Source: M3007 sp040080915
GTDB lineage: Bacteria; Bacteroidota; Bacteroidia; Chitinophagales; Saprospiraceae
NCBI GenBank assembly: GCA_040080915.1
Contig: JBEBHD010000229.1
Location: 1 to 8,819 of the forward strand
DNA: 8,819 nucleotides
Direction of reading: 5' to 3'
Below the pieces are notes generated by a model that was not told the DNA's origin, searched no databases, and saw only the letters and a program-made list of their open reading frames with translations. A program made the position numbers and the translations under genes. Below are positions 1 to 6,679 of the stretch, piece by piece (the stretch's first letter is position 1; each line of letters begins with the position of its first letter).

Positions 1-140
1 GGCTGCAAATTTCGCCTTGCCTGAAACAAAATTCGCTCGCTTTCGCCTCGGCACTGAAATTTAAACACGCTCTAAAACAGTGTCACAACACCTCGTGGAG
101 TTTTTCAAAAGGCACACTTTTTGAAACCCGGTTATCCGCT
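1..140. other. Leader region upstream of the CDP-glucose dehydratase gene
   Basis: No gene can be supported here. One plus-strand frame is open from base 2 to a TAA at 62-64 and could be the last 20 codons of a gene cut by the window edge, but the short peptide is not one I recognise. The frame of the downstream dehydratase also has no stop back to base 1, but it has no ATG before 141 and the residues do not look like an extension. An 8-base perfect inverted repeat (TTTCAAAA / TTTTGAAA, 103-110 and 119-126) lies just before the start codon. Confidence 0.4.
103..126. repeat. 8-base inverted repeat before rfbG
   Basis: TTTCAAAA (103-110) and its exact complement TTTTGAAA (119-126) are separated by 8 bases and end 14 bases before the ATG at 141. 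It could be an operator or a weak 5' leader hairpin. AT-rich short palindromes also arise by chance, so function is unproven. Confidence 0.3.
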
Positions 141-1232
141 ATGCAACTTGATTTTCACAACAAACGCGTCCTCGTCACCGGCCACACCGGCTTCAAAGGC
201 GCGTGGCTCAGTATCTGGCTCGACATGCTCGGTGCCAAAACCTCCGGTCTGGCCCTCGACCCACACTCCGAACGCGACGTATTCGTGTTGAGCGGCATCA
301 GCAGCCGGATGCACGACCACCGGGGCGATATCCGCGACCTCGACACTGTGCTGCGTGTTTTTGCCGACGAGCAACCGGAAATCGTGTTCCACCTTGCAGC
401 CCAGCCGCTCGTGCTGGACAGTTATTCCGACCCCGTCGGCACCTTTGCCACCAACACCCAAGGCACGGCCCATGTACTGGAGGCCATCCGCCGCACACCA
501 TCCGTTCGGGCGGCCGTGCTGGTTACCACCGACAAGTGTTACGAAAACAGAGAGTGGGTGTATGGTTACCGCGAAAACGACCCCATGGGTGGCCACGACC
601 CGTACAGCGCCAGCAAAGGGGCCGCTGAATTGGTCATTTCCGCCTTCCGCCGTTCTTTTTTTTCAGCCGAGGGCAACGCCGCCATAGCCTCCGCAAGGGC
701 CGGGAATGTGATCGGCGGTGGCGACTGGTCAGCTTACCGATTGGTGCCCGACATCGTGCGGGCCATCGAGAGCGGGCAGGTTTTGGACATCCGCAACCCC
801 GCCGCCGTGCGGCCCTGGCAGCACGTGGTGGAGCCGCTCGGTGGGTATCTATTGCTGGCGCAAAAATTGTTGGAACAGCCCAGGCGCTTTGCTGAGGCGT
901 GGAACTTTGGCCCTTTCCCCCAAAGTGTTTACCCGGTAGGGAAAATCGTGGAAGCGTTTTTTCAGTATTTTCGGGAAAACACTGACCTCGGCCACCAAGC
1001 CGAATGGCGCGATACATCCACTCCCGGCCAGGCCCACGAGGCGGCTTTGCTCATGCTGGACATCAGCAAAGCCATGCAGCACCTCGGCTGGAAGCCCGCG
1101 CTCGATTTCCGGGAAACTGTGGCTTTTACCGCCGACTGGTATGCGCGGTATGCTGATTCAGACGTGCTTCGTTTGTGCCAAAACCAGATTGCAGCCTACC
1201 GGGAAACATGGAAAAACAGGATGCAAGTTTGA
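141..1232 (+). CDS. rfbG: CDP-glucose 4,6-dehydratase (RfbG type)
   Basis: This enzyme converts CDP-D-glucose to CDP-4-keto-6-deoxy-D-glucose with bound NAD in the cytoplasm. It is the entry step to CDP-linked dideoxy- and deoxysugars used in O-antigen or other surface glycans. The 363-residue length is normal for the family. Visible hallmarks of an extended short-chain dehydrogenase are the N-terminal Rossmann motif TGHTGFKG (residues 13-20), the TTDK segment (129-132), the catalytic Tyr155-x3-Lys159 in YSASK, the RAGNVIGGGDW stretch (186-196) and RPWQHVVEPLGGYL (224-237), all typical of CDP-glucose rather than dTDP-glucose dehydratases. ATG 141 is the first in-frame ATG and places the Rossmann strand at the usual distance. 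No partner (rfbF cytidylyltransferase, rfbH dehydrase) is visible. If a cluster exists it lies to the left, because the next gene is unrelated. Assignment is firm; the final sugar cannot be told from this window. Confidence 0.95.
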   Translation: MQLDFHNKRVLVTGHTGFKGAWLSIWLDMLGAKTSGLALDPHSERDVFVLSGISSRMHDHRGDIRDLDTVLRVFADEQPEIVFHLAAQPLVLDSYSDPVGTFATNTQGTAHVLEAIRRTPSVRAAVLVTTDKCYENREWVYGYRENDPMGGHDPYSASKGAAELVISAFRRSFFSAEGNAAIASARAGNVIGGGDWSAYRLVPDIVRAIESGQVLDIRNPAAVRPWQHVVEPLGGYLLLAQKLLEQPRRFAEAWNFGPFPQSVYPVGKIVEAFFQYFRENTDLGHQAEWRDTSTPGQAHEAALLMLDISKAMQHLGWKPALDFRETVAFTADWYARYADSDVLRLCQNQIAAYRETWKNRMQV

Positions 1233-1322
1233 GCAATAGAGCGGTGTGTTTGGAGAAACCCGGATACAAAAATGGCATACGAGAAAATGTGAGTGCGACC
1301 GTAAAATTTAATTTGCGAATCG

Positions 1323-1354
1323 TTTGCGGAAAAAAAACAGCCGTTCTACCTTGG
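1323..1354 (+). promoter_or_regulatory. Candidate Bacteroidota-type promoter for the beta-barrel gene
   Basis: TTTG at 1323-1326 is followed after 20 bases by TACCTTGG at 1347-1354, one mismatch from the Bacteroidota -7 consensus TAnnTTTG. The pairing with a -33 TTTG at about this spacing is characteristic of the primary sigma factor of this phylum. Transcription would start near 1361, giving a leader of roughly 55 bases before the ATG at 1417. The 184-base gap after rfbG fits an independent promoter. The call rests on sequence match only. Confidence 0.4.
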
Positions 1355-1416
1355 TGCCGGTTTTTCGCCATTCCGGCAAAAACTGTTTCTAATCACTAAC
1401 CAAAACTTTTTCCGTT

Positions 1417-1935
1417 ATGAAGAACATCACACTCAGTCTCGCCGCATTCCTCTGCCTGCTCGGCACGTCGCTTTCGGCACAAACACAAACAGGCTCCATC
1501 ATGATCGGTGGTAACGCCGGATTCTCGTCCAGCGATGGTACCACGAGCATTGAGATCGCACCGTCACTCGGCTTTTTTGTTATGGACCAATTAGCCGTTG
1601 GCGGCACCATTTCTTTTGCTAACACCAGCTCCGACCTCGCTGATGCCACTGGCATTGGTATTGGCCCCTTTGTTCGCTACTACTTTATGGGTGAAGGGAG
1701 TGCCCGTGTGTTCGCTCAAGGCAACTTCGATTGGATTAGCTTAAAAGTTGGTGATGCAGATGCCGTAACGGGCACTGCCTTCGGCGGCGGCGCAGGCGTG
1801 AGCATTTTCCTGAACGACCATGTGGCTATTGATGGCTTGGTCGGGTACACTAGCTCCAGCATAGGTGAAGGAGATGCCGTAGGTACCTTTGGCATCCGAT
1901 TCGGCGTGCAGGCCTTTATTGGCGGCGGCAAGTAA
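1417..1935 (+). CDS. Small outer-membrane beta-barrel protein
   Basis: The 172-residue product starts with a clear Sec signal peptide: a short basic start (MKN), a hydrophobic core, and a likely cut after SLSA (about residue 21) leaving QTQT. The mature part alternates hydrophobic and polar residues in strand-like runs rich in Gly, Ser, Phe and Tyr, such as IMIGGNAGFSSSDG, FVRYYFMGEGSARVFAQGN, FGGGAGVSIFLNDHVAIDG and FGIRFGVQAFIGG. This pattern fits a small 8-strand-type barrel of the OMP_b-brl / OmpA-OmpX-like class. Such proteins sit in the outer membrane; their individual functions are usually unknown, and no ligand can be inferred here. The chain ends in GGGK instead of the aromatic residue common in proteobacterial barrels. 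It has no C-terminal peptidoglycan-binding or type IX sorting domain. It appears monocistronic, with a promoter-like sequence before it and a terminator after it. Confidence 0.85.
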   Translation: MKNITLSLAAFLCLLGTSLSAQTQTGSIMIGGNAGFSSSDGTTSIEIAPSLGFFVMDQLAVGGTISFANTSSDLADATGIGIGPFVRYYFMGEGSARVFAQGNFDWISLKVGDADAVTGTAFGGGAGVSIFLNDHVAIDGLVGYTSSSIGEGDAVGTFGIRFGVQAFIGGGK

Positions 1936-1970
1936 AACAACAAAACAAGTCAACAATTTTTACCTAAAGC

Positions 1971-2011
1971 AATCGAGCCATCCCGATACATCGGGGTGGC
2001 TCGATTCTTTT
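1971..2011 (+). terminator. Strong intrinsic terminator between convergent genes
   Basis: Arms 1971-1987 and 1990-2006 form a 17-pair stem with one G-U pair, GC-rich in the middle, followed by CTTTTA (2007-2012). It sits 35 bases after the barrel gene stop and ends the plus-strand transcript. On the minus strand the stem is followed by only a short U-rich run (GCTTTA), so it may also work, more weakly, as the terminator of sppA, whose stop is at 2094. Confidence 0.85.
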
Positions 2012-2043
2012 ATAATGTGCCAATTTGAAAACGTGCCAACTTC
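2012..2043. repeat. GTGCCAA direct repeat, resembling a dispersed intergenic repeat of Bacteroidota
   Basis: GTGCCAA occurs at 2017-2023 and 2033-2039 with a 16-base period, the spacer being TTTGAAAAC. I recall similar ATGTGCCAATTTGAAAA strings as frequent intergenic sequences in Bacteroidota genomes. That is memory and not a search result. Here it lies between the terminator and the end of sppA. Only two copies are present, the second decaying after GTGCCAACTT. Confidence 0.4.
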
Positions 2044-2093
2044 CACTAGCCTAACCGTTTTCTCTGTGGCCTCTCAAACTCCGTGACACGTTT

Positions 2094-3881
2094 TCACTTC
2101 ACCATCAGATCGTACGGCAGGCGGGCCTGAATACCCTGGCTCCGGCGGGCATCGCGGAGCATTTTGTACATGGGGTACATCTCGCCCAGTTCAGAGCGGA
2201 TGAGCCAGGCGCGCACGTCGTCGTCCGAACCGCTGTTGCGGTCAAACTTTTCGATGAATTGCTCTATACCTGTCTTGGTGCGCGGAAACTCGGCCGTGCG
2301 GTATTTTTCAAGCCCGGCTAATTTGGCGGCAGCGGCCAAAGCCCGATCAAGGCCACCCATGTCGTCTACAAGGCCGATTTCGCGGGCTTTTTTGCCTGCC
2401 CAAACGCGCCCTTGTGCAATGGCATCCACTTGCTCGACACTCATCTTGCGGCCCTTGGCTACTTTTTCTAAAAAATCCCGGTAAATCCACTCCACACGTT
2501 CTTGAATCATGCGGCCTTCCTCTGGCGAGAAATCAATGAACGGCATTCCAAAAGCCGAGTAGCGGCCGGTGCGCACCGTGTCCAGTGTGATGCCGAGGTT
2601 TTCCTTCATTGTTTTTTGCAGGATTGGGATCATGCCGAATACGCCGATGGAGCCGGTGATGGTGTTCGGTTCGGCGAAAATACTGTCGGCTTGGCAGGCA
2701 ATGTAGTAGCCCCCCGAAGCCGCCACGTCGCCCATGCTCACCACAATGGGTTTGCCCGCCGCTTTGCACAGGTTGACCTCCCGCAGGATGTTTTCGCTGG
2801 CAAGCACGCTGCCGCCAGGTGAGTTGATGCGCAACACGACGGCTTTTATTGTCTTGTCTTCCCGAATGGTGCGCAGGTACTTCACATACTTGCCGTCCAG
2901 CACGTCGCCGGGGTCGCCCTTGTCGCCGTCCATGATCGTGCCCTCGGCGTACACCACGGCAATTTTGTCCTTGGAAGAGAAATCCACTTTTTTCACGCGG
3001 CTCTCGTAATAGTCCTCGATTTTGACTCGGTTGAGTTTTTCCTTGTCGCTCAGACCGATCTTGGTTTTGAGCAATTTCAGCGCCTCGTCCTCGTAGGCGA
3101 TTCGGTCCACCAACTTGCTGTTCAGGGCAGTTTGGGCACCGCGGCCCTCGTATGTATCGGTGATGCGGCGCAGGTCGTCTATGGGTATTTTGCGGCTGGC
3201 ACTAATGTCGGCCATCATCTCATTGTGAAGGGCCGTCACGTACTCGCGCACCTGGAGGCGGTTCTCGTCGCTCATCCGATCGAGGCGGTACGGTTCGGTG
3301 GCGCTTTTGAACTTGCCCGCATAAAAAATACGCATCTGCACGTCCATCTTGTCGAGCATGCCCTTGAAAAACATGATCGTGCTGGACAAGCCGCGAAAGT
3401 CCACCGCCCCAACCGGATTGAGCAATACCTCATCAGCGGCCGACGCAACGTAGTAGGCGTTTTGGGAGTAATAATTGGCATAAGCTACCACGAACTTGCC
3501 CGATTTTCGGAAGTCGTTCAAGGCTTCGCGCAGGGTGTTCGATGAGGCCCTTCCGGCGGACACCATCATCGCATTGATATAGATGCCCTTGATGTCGGGG
3601 TCTTCTTTGGCTTGTTGGATGGTTTTAACCATGTCGGTCAGGCCGAGCACGCTCTTTTGGTCAAAGTCGAAGGGGTCAAGCGGTATGTTGTTGGTCTTGT
3701 CCGGGATGGGTTGCTCGAACTTGAGTTCCAATACGGAATTGGCGTTGATAGTCGCCTTTTTGTTTTCCATGGCCGAGGTAGCAATACCCGACAAGGCGAA
3801 CATACTGACGAAAAAGAGGAGGAGGAGCGCCAAAAAGGTACCAAGGCAAGAGGCGAAGAGGAATTTGAAAAATTGATTCAT
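2094..3881 (-). CDS. sppA: Signal peptide peptidase SppA, 67K type
   Basis: This is a membrane-anchored serine protease that degrades signal peptides left after secretion, working in the inner membrane facing the periplasm. With the start at 3881 it has 595 residues and two tandem ClpP-like domains, the long form known from E. coli. A single N-terminal membrane anchor spans about residues 8-33. The general-base Lys lies in AGKFKSATEPY (Lys192) in the first domain. The nucleophile lies in GDVAASGGYY (Ser389) in the second, after the conserved INSPGGSVLAS strand (352-362). Their 197-residue spacing closely matches the E. coli pair, so the enzyme should be active. The reading frame is open to an ATG at 3995, but those 38 extra residues lack signal character, whereas Met at 3881 directly precedes the hydrophobic anchor, so I chose the inner start. 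It lies 144 bases after the oxidoreductase gene on the same strand and may be read from that operon; no clear promoter was seen in the gap. Confidence 0.95.
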   Translation of the reverse strand: MNQFFKFLFASCLGTFLALLLLFFVSMFALSGIATSAMENKKATINANSVLELKFEQPIPDKTNNIPLDPFDFDQKSVLGLTDMVKTIQQAKEDPDIKGIYINAMMVSAGRASSNTLREALNDFRKSGKFVVAYANYYSQNAYYVASAADEVLLNPVGAVDFRGLSSTIMFFKGMLDKMDVQMRIFYAGKFKSATEPYRLDRMSDENRLQVREYVTALHNEMMADISASRKIPIDDLRRITDTYEGRGAQTALNSKLVDRIAYEDEALKLLKTKIGLSDKEKLNRVKIEDYYESRVKKVDFSSKDKIAVVYAEGTIMDGDKGDPGDVLDGKYVKYLRTIREDKTIKAVVLRINSPGGSVLASENILREVNLCKAAGKPIVVSMGDVAASGGYYIACQADSIFAEPNTITGSIGVFGMIPILQKTMKENLGITLDTVRTGRYSAFGMPFIDFSPEEGRMIQERVEWIYRDFLEKVAKGRKMSVEQVDAIAQGRVWAGKKAREIGLVDDMGGLDRALAAAAKLAGLEKYRTAEFPRTKTGIEQFIEKFDRNSGSDDDVRAWLIRSELGEMYPMYKMLRDARRSQGIQARLPYDLMVK

Positions 3882-4025
3882 GCTAAAATTGAGTTCGGTT
3901 GATTCGAATGGCCCTGTTGAGAAACTGTTTGGCCTTAGGGTAGCAAAGGAAAAAAGAGGTATCCCGATCTTGTTTGAAATTAGATGAAGGCGCATTCTGG
4001 CGGGATAGAGGCCCTTCTTGACTGG
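3882..4025. other. Gap between sppA and the oxidoreductase gene
   Basis: This is a 144-base gap in which both flanking genes are on the minus strand. I looked for the Bacteroidota -7 element on the minus strand and found no good match, and no stem with a U tract. It may be a transcribed spacer or hold a non-consensus promoter for sppA. Confidence 0.4.
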
Positions 4026-5324
4026 TTATGGGCTTGTTCGTGCTATTCGCTCGCGTAGCAGGGAGGAAAATTTGGCATCGCCAAAAGCAGCGGGATCAAC
4101 GCGGCCCATCTGTGGCGCTGAGCAGGCATCCTTGGCCAAATAAATCTTGCCCCCGTGCTGCCAAACGAGTTCGTCCAATTTATTTATCAAAGAAAAAATG
4201 GTCCGCGTGCGCGGAAAATCGAGTGCCAGCGAATAGCCCCGGATAGGGAACGAATGCACCGCCTCCGCCGGGCGGTCGCCGTGGCGTTTGAGCACGCTCA
4301 GAAACGGCACATCGGCGCTGCGGGCCACGGTTTCCAAAACCCGTCGGACACCTTCGGTGCTGTTTCCCTCCGGCAAGCAAAACTGGTACTGGACGAAGCC
4401 CCGCTGGCCGTACAGCCGGTTCCAGTTCCGGATGCGGTCGAGCGGATAAAAATAGCGGTCGAGGTCAACGAGCCGCTCCCCGGGTATGGATTTAGAAAAA
4501 AGCAGGTTGTTGTGCAGGCGGATCGAGAGCGGGTTCAGCAGCCAGACAGGCGCGAAAAACGGCACGTTTCGGGTGCGCCGAAACGGATAGGCCAACGGGA
4601 TGGTTGGTTCCGACTCGTCGTGCCGTGACAGGTACACCACGCCCCGGCCCAAGGCTTTGCCGCTCGACAGGCAGTCCACCCAGCCCGCTGCGTAGGGCTG
4701 GTCGGCGTAGTTTTCAAAGGCGCGGAACAGGTCGTCGAGGCACCCGGTCCGAACAGTCGTTTGGCACATTTGTGTACTCGTGATGCGCTGGAGCCGGAAA
4801 TGCGCCGAAAGGATGACCCCCGTCCAGCCCATGCCCCCGCAGGTCTGCCAAAACAGATCGGCGTTTTCCATTCGCGAGCAACGCGCTACGGAGCCATCGG
4901 CTCGGAGCAGGTCGAAATCGAGCAGCCAGTTGGAAAAACAGCCTTTGTCGGGGTGGTTTTTGCCATGTACATCGCAGGCGATTGCCCCTCCCACGGTGAT
5001 GTTTTTGATGCCCGGCGTAACGTGGAAAAACCAACCTGCCTGCACGATCACAGGCAACAAATCGGCCAGCAATAGGCCCGATTCGGCATGCACCATACCA
5101 GCCTCGGCATCGAAGTGCAACAACCGGTTGAGGCGTAGGCACGACAGCACGTTGGGGGACAGCGCTGCATCGCCGTAACACTTGCCGTTTCCCCGGGCGA
5201 TGAGGCGGTGGTGGCGCAACACCACGTCGCGGGCCTCGGCGGTAGTTTCCGGAGTGGTTATCTCGGCGAGGGCCTGGGGGTAGTTGCCCCAGTTGGCGAG
5301 CAAACGGGTTTCTGTTTTTATCAT
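4026..5324 (-). CDS. DprE1-like FAD-dependent oxidoreductase
   Basis: The 432-residue protein belongs to the vanillyl-alcohol-oxidase fold family and most resembles decaprenylphosphoryl-beta-D-ribose 2-oxidase (DprE1), which oxidises the ribose 2-hydroxyl of a lipid-linked sugar in mycobacterial arabinan synthesis. The FAD-binding half carries RGNGKCYGDAAL (44-55), PGIKNITVGGAIACDVHGKNH (104-124) with His120 at the site of the DprE1 FAD-linking/proximal His132, and a GGMGWTGVI segment (163-171). The C-terminal half has GYSLALDFP (363-371) and IYLAKDA (394-400), where Lys398 matches catalytic Lys418 of DprE1. Ala367 replaces Cys387, the residue attacked by benzothiazinones; the 31-residue spacing to the lysine is the same in both. 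The actual substrate in this organism is unknown; a polyprenyl-phosphate sugar or a sugar lactone are both possible. It starts 2 bases after the DUF4340-like gene, so the two are probably translationally coupled. No DprE2-like reductase or UbiA-type prenyltransferase is visible nearby. Confidence 0.85.
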   Translation of the reverse strand: MIKTETRLLANWGNYPQALAEITTPETTAEARDVVLRHHRLIARGNGKCYGDAALSPNVLSCLRLNRLLHFDAEAGMVHAESGLLLADLLPVIVQAGWFFHVTPGIKNITVGGAIACDVHGKNHPDKGCFSNWLLDFDLLRADGSVARCSRMENADLFWQTCGGMGWTGVILSAHFRLQRITSTQMCQTTVRTGCLDDLFRAFENYADQPYAAGWVDCLSSGKALGRGVVYLSRHDESEPTIPLAYPFRRTRNVPFFAPVWLLNPLSIRLHNNLLFSKSIPGERLVDLDRYFYPLDRIRNWNRLYGQRGFVQYQFCLPEGNSTEGVRRVLETVARSADVPFLSVLKRHGDRPAEAVHSFPIRGYSLALDFPRTRTIFSLINKLDELVWQHGGKIYLAKDACSAPQMGRVDPAAFGDAKFSSLLRERIARTSP

Positions 5325-5326
5325 GG

Positions 5327-6307
5327 TTACCGGTCATTGAGCCTAATGGGTGACACAGGGCCTTGGCAAAGAACGCGGATCAAGTTGGTATCGGAAATAG
5401 CGAAGTAGTTCAGCGGGTTGGCCGAGGACTGAACGACGTACTCCGAGGGGGGGTGTCCGTTGCGAATCCGTTCCGGGTTTTCGGGCAAATCGGGCGGCTG
5501 AACACGAAAGAAGCGCACAAGCAGCGATTGGCCACCAGACTCCAGCACGAAAGCCGCAAACTGTGTTTCGGCGTCCCGGCTTTCGTCAAAATCGTCGGCA
5601 AATGGAAGGTTGTTTAGCCGCTGAACCTGCCTCAGCCAGATCAGCACAGCAGAATCAGGAACACTAACTGAGCCGTTGGCATCTGACCACAACCCCGGGG
5701 GGGCGTTTTTGGGTAACAAAACCAGGTCTGTTCCCGGCCCGGAAACTTCGATGCGCACAACAGTACTCGGAGCAAAGGGGAAGATGGTTGTGCCTCGAAA
5801 GTCGTCCAATGAACGTCGGAAAAGCCGCCGCAATTGGCCGTTCACCAAGTAAACACCGCCATGCACGGGCAAGCGAAGGTAGGTAGATACGTCTTCGTTC
5901 GGAACTGCCTGTTCCATTCCGATCTCGATGCGTTCCACTAATTTTTTTCCCTGAAAAAGGCGAATGTGGAGGATGTTTTCCGGTAAAAAGCCCAAGGTGT
6001 CTGGCCGGTCGGTCTTTATCAACCGAAACGTGCGTACACCAGCGAGTGCCGACAACAGGACGTGAACCGAATCTGCCGGTGCCACGGCTGCCCGGCCGTT
6101 CTGTTCCGCGCCCCAGCCGTTTTCGATACGCTCCAAAAACAAGTCGGGGCTGCCGGGAACGGACACCACCATGCGGCTTACCGCCTCCGGGTCGAAGCGG
6201 AGCAAGTGGCTGTCAAAAAACGTGCGGTACCGCAGCGGCAACCAACGTGCGGCAAGCCCCGAAGCCAATACACTCAAAAAAAGGAGGACCAGGTGTTTGT
6301 TTTTCAT
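5327..6307 (-). CDS. DUF4340-like membrane-anchored protein
   Basis: The 326-residue protein begins MKNKH followed by one hydrophobic segment (about residues 6-20), either an uncleaved anchor or a signal peptide. There is no lipobox cysteine. The rest is predicted to be periplasmic: mixed beta/alpha, with repeated patterns of the kind 'sugar- or peptide-like strand, W-x-x-x-x-G, P-A-D-S-V-x-x-L-L-x-x-L' (about 60-95), then TDRPDTLGF (104-112) and a second similar unit with LWSDANG, VPDSAVLIWLRQVQRLNNLPFADDF (about 210-245). This two-fold layout is typical of DUF4340 proteins, which have no established biochemical function. Some family members sit beside GldG/GldF-type ABC transporter genes, but none is visible here. 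Its stop codon is 2 bases from the start of the DprE1-like gene, so it is the first gene of that operon, and a shared envelope role is likely but unproven. Family assignment is by pattern recognition and is less certain than the open reading frame itself. Confidence 0.75.
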   Translation of the reverse strand: MKNKHLVLLFLSVLASGLAARWLPLRYRTFFDSHLLRFDPEAVSRMVVSVPGSPDLFLERIENGWGAEQNGRAAVAPADSVHVLLSALAGVRTFRLIKTDRPDTLGFLPENILHIRLFQGKKLVERIEIGMEQAVPNEDVSTYLRLPVHGGVYLVNGQLRRLFRRSLDDFRGTTIFPFAPSTVVRIEVSGPGTDLVLLPKNAPPGLWSDANGSVSVPDSAVLIWLRQVQRLNNLPFADDFDESRDAETQFAAFVLESGGQSLLVRFFRVQPPDLPENPERIRNGHPPSEYVVQSSANPLNYFAISDTNLIRVLCQGPVSPIRLNDR

Positions 6308-6359
6308 GGTTGGCGAGTTTGTTGCGGCGCTCTGACTTCGATACCTTCCTATATTGGGG

Positions 6360-6367
6360 TAAAGGTA
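6360..6367 (-). promoter_or_regulatory. Weak candidate -7 element for the DUF4340 operon
   Basis: On the minus strand this reads TACCTTTA, one mismatch from TAnnTTTG, with a TTTG 24 bases further upstream, slightly longer than the usual spacing. It lies 52 bases before the ATG at 6307, which is a plausible leader length. Direction and position fit, but the match is weak. Confidence 0.25.
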
Positions 6368-6460
6368 CGGCTTGGGCGAGGCGGATTTTCACAAAAAAAC
6401 CTGACTGTTGTGTGTGCGGATAGGCTTCAGATGCCAGCCCGCTTGTTCCGGGTGGTTTCG

Positions 6461-6581
6461 AGGATTTCTATACCTCGTACCGCAACGTGCGAAGCCGCTT
6501 TTGTCATACTGAGCGCTGCTAATCAAAATATTAGGCCGAAGGCCATGCACAAAACCTCGCAGGGCGAAGTATAAAAACCTA
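6461..6581. repeat. Imperfect inverted-repeat segment, possibly REP-like
   Basis: The left arm (about 6461-6487, AGGATTTCTATACCTCGTAC...) resembles the complement of the right arm (about 6556-6581, reading AGGTTTTTATACTTCGCCC on the minus strand), with several mismatches and a gap. Between them is a compact hairpin GGCC-GAA-GGCC (6534-6544) and the string TTTGTCATACTGAGCG (6500-6515), which resembles strings I have seen in dispersed intergenic repeats. It could be a relic of a small palindromic repeat. No copy elsewhere in the window supports this. Confidence 0.35.
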
Positions 6582-6593
6582 CTTCCCACACCG

Positions 6594-6601
6594 TACTTTT
6601 G
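6594..6601 (+). promoter_or_regulatory. Candidate -7 element for the lipoprotein operon
   Basis: TACTTTTG matches the Bacteroidota consensus TAnnTTTG exactly. No TTTG -33 partner is present at the expected distance upstream. Transcription would start near 6608, giving a leader of about 72 bases before the chosen ATG at 6680. This position also argues against a start at 6599, which overlaps the element. Confidence 0.4.
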
Positions 6602-6679
6602 CCATTTCTCTCCCCAAAACCAACAAAAGAACCGCCGCCGATTCAACTATTTTTTGACAACGAACACATCAAACACGCC

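Larger units (their letters stand above)
6308..6679. other. Divergent intergenic region with promoter-like elements and a folded segment
   Basis: This 372-base stretch separates the minus-strand DUF4340 operon from the plus-strand lipoprotein operon, so it should hold two outward promoters. I see a good plus-strand -7 element (6594-6601), a weak minus-strand one (TACCTTTA, complement of 6360-6367, with a TTTG 24 bases upstream) and an imperfect inverted repeat (about 6461-6581). Open frames across it have low-complexity or improbable composition and are not credible genes. Confidence 0.6.

Noticed and set aside
1356..1377. GCCGG / CCGGC hairpin as a terminator for rfbG
   Set aside because: The stem is only 5 pairs with a 12-base loop and is followed by CAAAAACTG instead of a U tract.
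3882..3995. Upstream ATG start for sppA
   Set aside because: The extra 38 residues have no signal or anchor character, whereas the Met at 3881 directly precedes the hydrophobic anchor.
4714..5337. A 207-codon minus-strand open frame overlapping the oxidoreductase gene
   Set aside because: It is a shifted frame of the same strand, rich in Arg and Pro, while the oxidoreductase frame carries FAD-binding motifs throughout.
6389..6646. An 85-codon minus-strand open frame across the divergent intergenic region
   Set aside because: It covers the inverted-repeat segment, would cross the promoter of the lipoprotein operon, and its product is rich in Arg, Trp, Phe and Cys without any domain pattern. 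It looks like a chance frame.
6599..6679. Upstream ATG start for the lipoprotein gene
   Set aside because: The added 27 residues place charged and proline-rich sequence before a textbook lipoprotein signal, and the start overlaps the TACTTTTG promoter element.
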